Source: an uncultured Prevotellaceae bacterium
Lineage (GTDB): Bacteria > Bacteroidota > Bacteroidia > Bacteroidales > Bacteroidaceae
Direction of reading: 5' to 3'
NCBI GenBank assembly: GCA_900318555.1
Contig: ONKX01000005.1
Coordinates: 32,759 to 96,758 of the forward strand
Length of the DNA stretch: 64,000 bases
Both the position numbers and the translations under genes were made by a program. The notes beneath the pieces were generated by a model, which ran no database searches, had not been told where the DNA came from, and saw only the letters and a program-made list of their open reading frames with translations. This document shows, piece by piece, positions 33,194-41,307 of this stretch (position 1 is its first letter; each line of letters opens with the position of its first letter).

Positions 33194-35287
33194 CTATAGC
33201 TTGAGGCGGAACTGAAAGAGGAGATCCGTCTGGGAGGAAGCATTGATTTGCTGATAACCACTGGAGATAACGGCACGGTCGAAATAGTCGGTCGTGCCGA
33301 TTTTTGCTGAAAACGACCAGCGTCCAAGGTCTGCTCGTGCCATCAGGGAATAGCGGATGCCATGTCCATAGAATGCAGGGAAGGAGAAATCGTAAGGTAC
33401 AGAGGGTTCATACTGATAAAGACGGCTATCGTAGTCGTCGGTATGGAACCAGCCTGCAAAACCATTCAGTCGTAAGGCACGATAACGGAAGACTATCTGC
33501 TGGCTTACCATGATGCCACGGGAAGTCTGTTGTTCGCGACAGGCAAGCATGGCGCCATCGAGCTGGGTCTTGAAATTGAGGGAAGGTTGCGACACCGTTG
33601 CAACAGACGCTGAAGAAGATGGATAGGCGAAAGAGATACGGGCACGATGCTCATAGCGATTGTTGAGGTAGGAATGGGTATCGTTGTCGCGTTGCCTGAC
33701 ATGAAAACGATAGTGAGTTTCCAGCACCCCTATATTAAATAATGTACGCGCGCGAAGGAAAGCATCGAAAGCATCACTCGGAGCACCGACCTGATAACGG
33801 AGGAAAGGGAAATGGGCGTAGTCCACATAACCTTGGAACGACAACGAACGTGAAGGCGACCAAGTGGCACCCAGATAAAGCCCATGCTCGTTCTGCGCGG
33901 AAGAACCCTCACCGAAACTACGCGCATGAAGGGCAGTGTACCGTTTGTCGTAGTAACGGTGAAGCAACATGAGGCTGAGTTGGTCTGTAGCACGGAAACT
34001 CGCTGTATGAATAGCCGCTAAGGCACCATCACCATTAAGTGCCGTTTCGCCAATAAAAGAAAAACGGGAAGAGGTCAGCCCATAGTCGAGGGAAGCATTA
34101 AAGAAAGATGTGCCGGAAGGGGCGTAGGAGCGGTAGTTATATTGCTGTGACACAGCAATATACGGAACAAGAGATCGGTCAAAATGAGTATAGACAGCGT
34201 TGAAGGAGAGAGTGGGCTTGTAGGTTTTGTGAGGAGAGTTTGGATGGTAAGTAACGCGAAAGCCCAAATCGGTCTCATGACTGTTATGCTTCTTTTCCAT
34301 CTCAGTTTCCGTACGGTGATAACCATCAGTCAAAAGCGTACGAATGGTGCCGTCATTGTTAAGCGTGGCATCTATGGGACGATAAGAGGCAAAGGCTGTT
34401 ACGCTCCATGCGGGTGCGAGACGGATTTGGGCAGCCGCACCTTGCAGATAACTCCCCACAGAGCGTGAAGAATGAGCCGTCAAGGTCTGCGTGCTGCGTC
34501 CCAAAGACTGTAGGGTGGCCTGTTTGCCGAGATAAAATCCCGTATTCATAACCAATCCCATGCCGAATTGCACACGAAACATGCCAAGATTCAAAGCTTC
34601 TATACAACCAATCTTACGGAGTTGGAAATAATAGGAATAATGGTCGTATCCCCAGCGGTTACGTCCAGAGAAAAAGGGTTCGCCTGCATCCTGTGCTGCC
34701 GTCAGACCAAATTTCAGCTGGTCGTGGGAAGAGAATTGCAGTCGCAAATCGTGGCGCTGCTGATAACCCAGATAGCCATTGATATCGCCCTTACGTTTAT
34801 AAAGTGGCTGACGTAATGAACCTTCAAACGTGAAATGTCCGTCGTGAAGCAAATGTGACAAGACGGACTTAGCGCTTCGGGTTGGGCTAAGCGTATCGCC
34901 AATGACGACAAAATAGTTCAGCAACAGACGAGTATCGCGATCCAGACTCTCTATCATCTGCAGTTCACTCAGCGAGCGCAGGGGACGGTAGCGATCGATA
35001 TAAGCCACGAGTTCTTCTATCTGCTCAGCAGAAAGAAAAGGCAACTGTTCGAGTTGAGCCTTCGAAGTCTGATTGAGGTTCAAAGGGTTCTCCGCAAGAG
35101 CAGAAAGGAGTTCGAAGGTTGCTTCGCTATATCCTTCGTCAGCATCATCGGCAGAGAGCCAGGAGCGGAAGGCTTCCTGCCAGTCGTTAGAAGGCTGCGG
35201 CGATGCCGCAGCATACGGGACAGTATATTGCTGTGACACAGCAACATACTGAGCAGAAAGAAAGAGGAGTGAGAGGAGGATACGCAT
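33194..35287 (-). CDS. Helix-hairpin-helix plus beta-barrel outer-membrane protein
   Basis: 697 residues from the ATG at 35287, which gives a signal peptide (RILLSLLFLSAQ) and lies 4 nt after the upstream stop; the longer frame adds an implausible leader. Residues 45-120 contain helix-hairpin-helix-like repeats (NPLNLNQTSKAQLEQLPFLS, IEELVAYIDRYRPLRSLSEL). The rest is aromatic, alternating beta strands ending in F-R-L-K-L, typical of an outer-membrane barrel. Three palindromic insertions are in frame: residues 13-23 and 24-32 right after the signal peptide, and 376-384. Last gene of the Lrp-headed operon. Confidence 0.82.
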   Translation of the reverse strand: MRILLSLLFLSAQYVAVSQQYTVPYAAASPQPSNDWQEAFRSWLSADDADEGYSEATFELLSALAENPLNLNQTSKAQLEQLPFLSAEQIEELVAYIDRYRPLRSLSELQMIESLDRDTRLLLNYFVVIGDTLSPTRSAKSVLSHLLHDGHFTFEGSLRQPLYKRKGDINGYLGYQQRHDLRLQFSSHDQLKFGLTAAQDAGEPFFSGRNRWGYDHYSYYFQLRKIGCIEALNLGMFRVQFGMGLVMNTGFYLGKQATLQSLGRSTQTLTAHSSRSVGSYLQGAAAQIRLAPAWSVTAFASYRPIDATLNNDGTIRTLLTDGYHRTETEMEKKHNSHETDLGFRVTYHPNSPHKTYKPTLSFNAVYTHFDRSLVPYIAVSQQYNYRSYAPSGTSFFNASLDYGLTSSRFSFIGETALNGDGALAAIHTASFRATDQLSLMLLHRYYDKRYTALHARSFGEGSSAQNEHGLYLGATWSPSRSLSFQGYVDYAHFPFLRYQVGAPSDAFDAFLRARTLFNIGVLETHYRFHVRQRDNDTHSYLNNRYEHRARISFAYPSSSASVATVSQPSLNFKTQLDGAMLACREQQTSRGIMVSQQIVFRYRALRLNGFAGWFHTDDYDSRLYQYEPSVPYDFSFPAFYGHGIRYSLMARADLGRWSFSAKIGTTDYFDRAVISSGYQQINASSQTDLLFQFRLKL
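34138..34162. repeat. In-frame palindrome, 25 bp, copy 2 of the TTGCTGTGACACAGCAA family
   Basis: Perfect 12-bp arms around a single A (34150). Codes for residues near IAVSQQYN of the barrel protein. Same core as in ispG and at 35221-35251. Confidence 0.92.
35192..35218. repeat. In-frame palindromic element GCTGCGGC-GAT-GCCGCAGC, copy 1
   Basis: Identical over 27 bp to 36570-36596 in the M28 gene. Codes for YAAASPQP at residues 25-32 of the barrel protein, two nt away from the other palindrome at 35221. Confidence 0.92.
35221..35251. repeat. In-frame palindrome, 31 bp with one mismatch, copy 3 of the TTGCTGTGACACAGCAA family
   Basis: 15-bp arms around A35236 with a single A/C mismatch. Codes for QYVAVSQQYT directly after the signal peptide of the barrel protein. 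Confidence 0.9.
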
Positions 35288-35291
35288 GGCG

Positions 35292-35909
35292 TTACAATTG
35301 TCCAGCCTCAACCATGAGGACGACACGTTCCGTCAAACGATCGATACCCTCAGGGTCATATTCTTTCTTCAACGAAGCGCCAAAAGCCCAGGCAAAGGCC
35401 TGATAGAAACCTGCGCGTACAGGACCGAGGAAGGCCTGAATCAGTTCATAACTCGAAGAATGGCTCTCGCGATAGATGAGTTTAATCAGCAGTTTCCCTT
35501 GCGAATAGGTCAGTTTCTTCATGCGAGGCTTATATTCCTTCATGATGCTCTTTTCGACGCGTTTCATGTGTTCCGCCTTTGCTTTCTTATCAGGCAGCGT
35601 TTCCAGATATTCCGCCGTTTCCATCATGATCATATTAGCCTCCTTTGCAATGGGAAGCACCAACTTGACATTCTTTACCAGACGCATGTAGGCACCTTCC
35701 TGTTTCTTATTCTCAAAGGTGACGGGCGGAAAGACATAGACATTGTTCATTTCCATATACTGAATGCTGTCCCCCCCCTCATAGACCTTGCCGACCTTCA
35801 CGGTAGGAACGAAAGTCGGACTGTCCATATCGACCTTCTCCGCTTTGGTCTTCTGTGCCATCACAGCAACAGGCACCAACAACAATCCTATTAGCAAGAC
35901 CTTTCTCAT
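35292..35909 (-). CDS. DUF4294 exported protein
   Basis: 205 residues with a signal peptide (KVLLIGLLLVPVAVMAQ). The mature part matches DUF4294: GDSIQYMEMNNVYVFPPVTFENKKQEGAYMRLVKNVKLVLPIAKEA followed by KKAKAEHMKRVEKSIMKEYKPRMKKLTYSQGKLLIKLIYRE. The function of this Bacteroidetes family is not known to me. It lies 4 nt upstream of the barrel gene and 3 nt after the M28 gene, so it is co-expressed with them. Confidence 0.9.
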   Translation of the reverse strand: MRKVLLIGLLLVPVAVMAQKTKAEKVDMDSPTFVPTVKVGKVYEGGDSIQYMEMNNVYVFPPVTFENKKQEGAYMRLVKNVKLVLPIAKEANMIMMETAEYLETLPDKKAKAEHMKRVEKSIMKEYKPRMKKLTYSQGKLLIKLIYRESHSSSYELIQAFLGPVRAGFYQAFAWAFGASLKKEYDPEGIDRLTERVVLMVEAGQL

Positions 35910-35912
35910 ATA

Positions 35913-36899
35913 CTATTCAGAATAGATGAGTTGCACCAACGTTTGTCCTACAGCCTGCAGGGTATTACGATCGATGTGCTGCATATCGTCAGAGACGGTG
36001 TGCCACGTAGGACCGAAGGAACTCTGCTCACAGTCAGGATAGTGATTGATGATGTCGATACAGGGAATACCCGCCTTTTCATTCACAGGCACATGATCAT
36101 CAGTGACGCCACCGCTATCCTTATAAGGGAAGATGCTGCCGTAACCAGCAGTATTAGCGGCCTGCCAGACGCGCTCAACAATATTGCGGGCATAGTGCAT
36201 AGAGTAGTATTCACGATAGAACTTGGCACCCTGACCACCAACCATATCAAGCAGAATGGCATATTGGTAGGTTTTGGATTTTGCCTCATCGCTAGCGGCC
36301 CAATACTGGGCACCAAGAGCCCAAGAATCGCCATTGACGTCTTCTTCCCATTGGGGAATCCCCCAGTCTTCCGCGTCGAAACAAATGAAATCAACTGCCA
36401 GGCGGACAGAATCGTTTTGCTGTAGCATACGAGCCAATTCCAGCATGACAGCGACACCCGAGGCGCCATCGTTAGCCGCCATCACGGGCTTGCGCCAATT
36501 CGCTTCGTCAGGGTCGTTATCAGCCCAGGGACGACTGTCCCAGTGGGCGCAGATGAAGATGCGGGGAGCAGGCTGCGGCGATGCCGCAGCATACGGTGAA
36601 GTAGCGATGATGTTGGTACTTTTGAGGATAGTACCGTCATAACCTTTCAGGTCAGCCTTCTGGAGGGTTACCTGATAACCATACTGCTCGAACTTCTGTT
36701 GAATCCATTGGGCGCATTGTTCGTGGGCGGTACTATTCATCGTACGAGGTCCAAAATCACACTGTGCTGCACAAAACTCATAGGCCGAGTCTGCATTAAA
36801 GGTCAGAGCCACCGCAGACTGTGTGGCCTGGCTTTTTTTAGTAGTGCCACAAGCTGCCAACAGGCTCACAGTCAATAATATATAGATGATTCTTTTCAT
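35913..36899 (-). CDS. M28-family peptidase / glutaminyl-peptide cyclotransferase-like lipoprotein
   Basis: 328 residues with lipoprotein signal (LLTVSLLAACG, Cys17). Zinc-binding pattern of M28: CAHWDSRPWADNDP, AANDGASGVAVMLELARML, ICFDAEDWG, then GGVTDDHVPVNEKAGIPCIDI. It could be an aminopeptidase or a glutaminyl cyclase; sequence alone does not separate these. Residues 102-110 (YAAASPQP) come from the palindromic element shared with the neighbouring barrel gene and sit in the loop just before the first zinc ligand strand. Confidence 0.9.
   Translation of the reverse strand: MKRIIYILLTVSLLAACGTTKKSQATQSAVALTFNADSAYEFCAAQCDFGPRTMNSTAHEQCAQWIQQKFEQYGYQVTLQKADLKGYDGTILKSTNIIATSPYAAASPQPAPRIFICAHWDSRPWADNDPDEANWRKPVMAANDGASGVAVMLELARMLQQNDSVRLAVDFICFDAEDWGIPQWEEDVNGDSWALGAQYWAASDEAKSKTYQYAILLDMVGGQGAKFYREYYSMHYARNIVERVWQAANTAGYGSIFPYKDSGGVTDDHVPVNEKAGIPCIDIINHYPDCEQSSFGPTWHTVSDDMQHIDRNTLQAVGQTLVQLIYSE
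36570..36596. repeat. In-frame palindromic element GCTGCGGC-GAT-GCCGCAGC, copy 2
   Basis: 27 bp identical to 35192-35218, same orientation and same reading frame (YAAASPQP), in a different gene. Confidence 0.92.
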
Positions 36900-36900
36900 A

Positions 36901-38661
36901 CTATTCTCTTACACTTTGTACTTGGGTCATGACACGCAGGAAGTTGCCTCCCCAAATCTTTTCGATGTCCTGTTCGCTATAGCCACGAGCCAGCAGTAAA
37001 CGGGTAAAGTTCAGCAATTCCGATGAGTTAGCCATTCCACGCACACCACCATCGCCATCGAAATCAGTACCGATACCTACGTGATCGATTCCCATCACCT
37101 CGATAGCATGTGCCAAATGGCGCAGGGCATCAAGGACAGTAGCTTCACCATCCTTCACGAGGAAACCATTATACATGGTAATCTGCATCACCCCACCCTT
37201 TGCAGCTAAAGCGCGCATCTGGTCATCCGTCAGATTACGCGGATGGTCGCAAAGCGCACGACAACTGCTATGACTGCACACAATAGGCTGACTGCTCAAC
37301 TCCAGTGCATCATAAAAGCTCTTCTCGCCAGCATGACTGAGGTCAACGAGAATGCCTAGACGGTTCATCTCACGAACTACTTGTTTTCCAAAAGGACTGA
37401 TGCCGTTATGCGTATGATTGCCACGCGCAGAATCGCAGATATCGTTGTCGCCATTATGGCACAAGGTCATATAGACGATACCACGCTGGGCAAAATGCTG
37501 CAGACGATCCAAATGACCATCGAGTGCCAGACCGTTCTCAATGCCCAGCATGATACTTTTGCGCCCTTGCTGCTTATTGGCATAGAGGTCGGCAGGCGTA
37601 CGAGCTATAGCTAAGTACTGCTTGTTTTGTTCGACGATAGTCTCTATCTTGTCGAAGATAAGGTCAGCATATTCAGTAGGGCCATTGACGTCGAAATCGA
37701 CCTTCGATGAGAAGGTCTCATCCTGCTGAGGTTGAGGAAGATAGCACACCATGATGGTCGCATCTTGATGACCCTCCGACATCTTATGGAGGTCAACGAG
37801 AATGCGTGGGTCGCGACTGCCGAAATCGACACCTTGAGGGAAGAACATTGGCGTGTCGCAATGGGTATCAAGCATGAGAATGCGCTGATGCAGGTCGCAG
37901 GTACGACGATAGTCAGCAGCCTGCCGAACGAGCCAGGAGAAGATGGGGGAACCATCTTCCGCAGACATACACTCTGGATGCCACTGGACACCGATGATGC
38001 TTTTATACTCACGACTTTCTATCGCTTCAATGATGCCATCAGCGGAATGGGCTATCACTCGGAAACGCTCGCCTGGGTCACAGACGGCCTGATGATGGAA
38101 GGAGTTAACGAATAACTTCTCCTTATTATATATATTAAATAAGGTGGAGTCAGGTTCGATGGTAACGCTATGAGTTGGTTCCGAACGGTCGGCATCTTGC
38201 GAATGGCGAATCTGCGCAACGTCGCTGATATCTTGCTGAACCTTACCACCAAGGGCCATTGCCAACGTCTGGATACCTCGACAGATGCCCAGCATAGGAA
38301 TCTGGCGATTATAGGCCAGTTGGGTAATCAGCAATTCAGGCAGGTCACGTTCCGCATTGATACCACCCAAACGGGGAGAAGGCTCCTCGCCAGCATAGAG
38401 CGGATTAAAATCAGCACCACCCGTCAACAACAGACCATCGATATGCTCAAGCGTATTGATGAGCACATCAGTATCGGCAATAGGCGGAATGATGACAGGC
38501 ACGCCGCCAGCACGCCAAATAGACTTGTAGTAGCCCTCGTTGAGCTTACAAGCCAATTCACCATAGTTACCCGTCAAACCAATCACGGGTTTCCTCTTGG
38601 CTTCCGGAAAAGAACCATAGGCTGTCGTCAGATACGACTGCCAGTCAAAGCGATTGTCCAT
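36901..38661 (-). CDS. C26 amidase - M19 dipeptidase fusion
   Basis: 586 residues with two complete enzyme domains. Residues 22-250 form a class I amidotransferase-like gamma-glutamyl hydrolase (PuuD/C26): TGGADFNP, nucleophile Cys127 in LGICRGIQ, His228/Glu230 in GVQWHPE. Residues 258-580 form a membrane-dipeptidase-like M19 enzyme: metal ligands H267 and D269 in LDTHCDTP, GIENG, VDLSHAGEK, VCSHSSCRALCDHPRN and GIGTDFDGDGG. No signal peptide. It would act on gamma-glutamyl compounds and dipeptides in the cytoplasm. It starts 6 nt after the Lrp regulator stop. Confidence 0.93.
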   Translation of the reverse strand: MDNRFDWQSYLTTAYGSFPEAKRKPVIGLTGNYGELACKLNEGYYKSIWRAGGVPVIIPPIADTDVLINTLEHIDGLLLTGGADFNPLYAGEEPSPRLGGINAERDLPELLITQLAYNRQIPMLGICRGIQTLAMALGGKVQQDISDVAQIRHSQDADRSEPTHSVTIEPDSTLFNIYNKEKLFVNSFHHQAVCDPGERFRVIAHSADGIIEAIESREYKSIIGVQWHPECMSAEDGSPIFSWLVRQAADYRRTCDLHQRILMLDTHCDTPMFFPQGVDFGSRDPRILVDLHKMSEGHQDATIMVCYLPQPQQDETFSSKVDFDVNGPTEYADLIFDKIETIVEQNKQYLAIARTPADLYANKQQGRKSIMLGIENGLALDGHLDRLQHFAQRGIVYMTLCHNGDNDICDSARGNHTHNGISPFGKQVVREMNRLGILVDLSHAGEKSFYDALELSSQPIVCSHSSCRALCDHPRNLTDDQMRALAAKGGVMQITMYNGFLVKDGEATVLDALRHLAHAIEVMGIDHVGIGTDFDGDGGVRGMANSSELLNFTRLLLARGYSEQDIEKIWGGNFLRVMTQVQSVRE

Positions 38662-38667
38662 CGGTTG

Positions 38668-39132
38668 TTATTCGTCTAAGTTAACAGGAATATCACGCTT
38701 AATACTCTGTTCCAGAGAGATCAGCGTCTCAGTAGCCACCACGCCAGGAATATCCTGCAAGCGACCATTCAGCAGATGCATAAGCTGCTCATTGTCACGG
38801 GCATAGAGCTTCACCATCATGGTGTACGGGCCTGTCGTGAAGTGACACTCTACCACCTCTGGAATGTGCTGGAGGCGTTCGACGACTGTCTTATACATAG
38901 AACCACGCTCCAACGTAATACCCACATAGGTACAGGTAGAGTAACCCAGACTCTTGGGATTGATGTCAAAACCACTTCCCATGATGACTTCACCCTCAAT
39001 GAGGTGCTGAACACGCTGGTGAATGGCAGCTCGCGACACGTTACACTCTGCGGCTACATCCTTGAACGGGATGCGCGCATTCTTCGACAGGATACTGAGT
39101 ATCTTTTTGTCAAGATTGTCAATCTTATCCAT
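38668..39132 (-). CDS. Lrp/AsnC-family transcriptional regulator
   Basis: 154 residues from the ATG at 39132 (the longer frame begins within the promoter). N-terminal helix-turn-helix (DNLDKKILSILSKNARIPFKDVAAECNVSRAAIHQRVQHLIEGEVI) and C-terminal RAM ligand-binding domain (YVGITLERGSMYKTVVERLQHIPEVVECHFTTGPYTMMVKLYA). First gene of a five-gene operon of peptidases and envelope proteins, so amino-acid-responsive control of that operon is a fair inference. Confidence 0.94.
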   Translation of the reverse strand: MDKIDNLDKKILSILSKNARIPFKDVAAECNVSRAAIHQRVQHLIEGEVIMGSGFDINPKSLGYSTCTYVGITLERGSMYKTVVERLQHIPEVVECHFTTGPYTMMVKLYARDNEQLMHLLNGRLQDIPGVVATETLISLEQSIKRDIPVNLDE

Positions 39133-39165
39133 TTCTTTTTTCGTTGTTAGTTTACAAATTGTAAG

Positions 39166-39196
39166 CAAAAGTACGCATTTTTGTTGAAACTAGCAA
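39166..39196 (-). promoter_or_regulatory. Promoter and possible operator of the Lrp-headed operon
   Basis: Minus-strand TACTTTTG (plus 39166-39173) with TTG 20 nt upstream (plus CAA 39194-39196). The -33 region lies in the inverted repeat TGTTGAAACTAGCAACA (arms TGTTG/CAACA), a plausible autoregulatory Lrp site. Confidence 0.6.
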
Positions 39197-39239
39197 CATT
39201 TTGCTACTAAAATATGTAAAAATCGTGCATTTTGCCTAC

Positions 39240-39866
39240 TTATCGTTTCCGAATGAGCGTTAAACCATCCCTTAAAGGCAAGATAACACGTTCGACACGC
39301 TGGTCGCAAAGCACATAATCATTAAAGGTCTCGATACCCTGCGTCTGTGCGTCACGATCGTAGGCAGCATCAACCACATGACCGTCCCACAACGTGTTGT
39401 CAGCCAGGATAAAACCACCAGGACGCAACACGGAAAGCGCCATTTCGTAGGTCTCGCGATAGGTACGTTTGTCACCATCAATAAAAGCCATATCGAACGT
39501 CACGCCTAAACGTGGAGCCTCCGTCACAGCATCACCAATGATAAAACGGATTTTGTCAGCAACAGGAGATTTCTCAATCCAAGGACGCGTGAAATCCTCC
39601 TGTTCATCGTTGATTTCAAAAGTATAGACTAAGCCTCCTTCCTCCAGTCCTTCTGCCATACAAATGGCCGAATAGCCACTGAAAGTGCCTACTTCGAGGA
39701 TATTTTTGGGGCGAATCATCGTCACCAGCATCTTCAGCAAGCGCCCCTGCAGATGGCCTGAAGCCATCCGACCATGCAGCATATGGATATTCGTAGCACG
39801 CCAAAGCCGATAGAGGTAATCGGGCTCCGGGTCGATGTGCTGAAGGATATAGTCGTCGAGGGTCAT
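39240..39866 (-). CDS. Class I SAM-dependent O-methyltransferase
   Basis: 208 residues, the catechol O-methyltransferase-like family. SAM site ILEVGTFSGYSAICMAEGL, then YTFEINDEQEDF, IIGDAVTEAP, the metal-binding DMAFIDGDKRTYRETYEMAL and ILADNTLWDGHVVD. The substrate is unknown. Its ATG overlaps the aroQ stop by 4 nt. Confidence 0.92.
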   Translation of the reverse strand: MTLDDYILQHIDPEPDYLYRLWRATNIHMLHGRMASGHLQGRLLKMLVTMIRPKNILEVGTFSGYSAICMAEGLEEGGLVYTFEINDEQEDFTRPWIEKSPVADKIRFIIGDAVTEAPRLGVTFDMAFIDGDKRTYRETYEMALSVLRPGGFILADNTLWDGHVVDAAYDRDAQTQGIETFNDYVLCDQRVERVILPLRDGLTLIRKR

Positions 39867-40279
39867 ACCAGCAAAGCCTCAATGGCCAGACGGTAAGAGT
39901 CGAGACCAAAGCCACAGATGACACCCTTGCAAGCAGCAGAGATGAACGAATGGTGGCGGAATTCCTCGCGCTGATGGACGTTGGAGATGTGTACTTCTAT
40001 GACAGGACATTTCAACGAACGGATGCAGTCGTGGAGCGCCACAGAAGTGTGGGTATAGGCACCGGCGTTGAGCACGATTCCATCGAAAGAAAAGCCAACC
40101 TCCTGCATCTTGTTGATCAGTTCGCCCTCAACGTTGCTCTGATAGTAAGCTATCTCAACATCAGGATATTTTGCCTGCAACTGCGGCAGATACTGCTCGA
40201 ACGACGAAGAACCATAGATGCCTGGTTCGCGAACACCCAACAAGTTCAAATTAGGACCATTAATGATTTGAATTTTCAT
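39863..40279 (-). CDS. aroQ: Type II 3-dehydroquinate dehydratase
   Basis: 138 residues. Shikimate pathway enzyme, dodecameric type II. Motifs: IIDGPNLNLLG-like INGPNLNLLGVREPGIYG at the N-terminus with the catalytic Tyr, YYQSNVEGELINKMQE, IVLNAGAYTHTSVALHDCI, and IEVHISNVHQREEFRHHSFISAACKGVICGFG with the active-site His. Divergent from xerD. Confidence 0.96.
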   Translation of the reverse strand: MKIQIINGPNLNLLGVREPGIYGSSSFEQYLPQLQAKYPDVEIAYYQSNVEGELINKMQEVGFSFDGIVLNAGAYTHTSVALHDCIRSLKCPVIEVHISNVHQREEFRHHSFISAACKGVICGFGLDSYRLAIEALLV

Positions 40280-40296
40280 ATTTCAAAACTTTTTTG

Positions 40297-40318
40297 TACC
40301 TTTGTGGCGGCAAAGATA
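40297..40318. promoter_or_regulatory. Face-to-face promoters of aroQ and xerD
   Basis: TACCTTTG (40297-40304, plus, xerD) and TATCTTTG on the minus strand (plus CAAAGATA 40311-40318, aroQ) are only 6 nt apart and point at each other. Each transcript would start in the other -7 box. Confidence 0.7.
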
Positions 40319-40327
40319 CGAATTTAA

Positions 40328-41260
40328 ATGGAAACTGACAAGAAAAGCAAGGCAAATAATGTTGTAAAGGCCTACAAAAGGTACCTGAAACTGCAACGGG
40401 GGTATTCTGCAAATACCCTTGATGCCTATTTGCGCGACTTAGAGAAGCTGCTGAACTACCTGGAAGAAGAAAAGAAACGCGTTCAGGACGTGCAACTTTC
40501 AGACCTACAGCATTTTGCCGCATCTTTGCACGACATTGGCATCCATCCTCGTTCGCAATGCCGCATCCTAAGCGGAGTACGCGCTTTCTTCCGTTTCCTC
40601 CAATTGGAGGGCTATCGTGACGACGATCCCACAGAACTGCTGGAATCTCCCGTCTTAGGCGATCATCTGCCTGAAGTCCTGTCAACTAGCGAAATTGACC
40701 TGTTAGAACAATCTATCGACCTGTCAAAGTGGGAAGGCCAACGCAATCGCGCTATCATCGAAGTACTGTTTAGCTGTGGTTTGCGCGTCAGCGAACTGGT
40801 GAACCTGAAACTCAGCAACCTTTATTTGGAAGAACAATACATCCGCGTCTTTGGCAAGGGTTCCAAGGAACGTTTGGTTCCCATCTCGCCCAAAGCCATC
40901 AAGGAGCTAAACTACTGGTTTATGAACCGTAACCTCATGAAAATCAAGGCCGGAGAGGAAGACTACGTGTTCCTCAATCGTCGCGGAGCACACCTCACGC
41001 GTACCATGATACTTATTATGATCAAGCAACAGGCTGTTGAGGCAGGCATCACCAAGACTATTTCGCCCCACACGCTTCGACACTCCTTTGCCACAGCACT
41101 TTTGGAAGGTGGAGCCGACCTGCGCGTCATTCAGGCTATGCTGGGTCACGAATCGATAGGAACGACGGAAATCTACACCCATATCGACATGAGTACCCTG
41201 CGACAACAGATACTGGAACACCATCCTCGCAACATGAAAACGCCACAAGAAGAAAAATAA
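40328..41260 (+). CDS. xerD: Site-specific tyrosine recombinase XerD
   Basis: 310 residues: N-terminal SAM-like core-binding domain (YKRYLKLQRGYSANTLDAYLRDLEKLLNYL) and catalytic domain with the Arg (SCGLRVSELVNL), Lys (GKGSKERLVPI), HxxR (ISPHTLRHSFATALLEGGADLRVIQAMLGHESIGTTEIYTHI) and terminal Tyr. Acts with XerC at dif to resolve chromosome dimers. Chromosomal context (aroQ, murF) argues for the housekeeping enzyme over a mobile integrase. Confidence 0.93.
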   Translation: METDKKSKANNVVKAYKRYLKLQRGYSANTLDAYLRDLEKLLNYLEEEKKRVQDVQLSDLQHFAASLHDIGIHPRSQCRILSGVRAFFRFLQLEGYRDDDPTELLESPVLGDHLPEVLSTSEIDLLEQSIDLSKWEGQRNRAIIEVLFSCGLRVSELVNLKLSNLYLEEQYIRVFGKGSKERLVPISPKAIKELNYWFMNRNLMKIKAGEEDYVFLNRRGAHLTRTMILIMIKQQAVEAGITKTISPHTLRHSFATALLEGGADLRVIQAMLGHESIGTTEIYTHIDMSTLRQQILEHHPRNMKTPQEEK

Positions 41261-41295
41261 ATGAAGAAATATTTCCGTAGTCCGTTTTTTCTTTG

Positions 41296-41303
41296 TACCT
41301 TCG
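41296..41303 (+). promoter_or_regulatory. -7 box TACCTTCG, 4 nt before the murF start
   Basis: TACCTTCG is followed by CAGC and then the ATG at 41308, so the transcript probably starts at the ATG (leaderless). Confidence 0.6.
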
Positions 41304-41307
41304 CAGC

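Noticed and set aside
33181-33200. CTATAG repeats between the GT4 and barrel gene ends as a terminator
   Set aside because: Short, no stable stem and no T-run.
40328-41260. Tyrosine recombinase as a sign of a mobile element
   Set aside because: Sequence and neighbours (aroQ, murF) fit housekeeping XerD; no attachment site repeats or mobile genes nearby.
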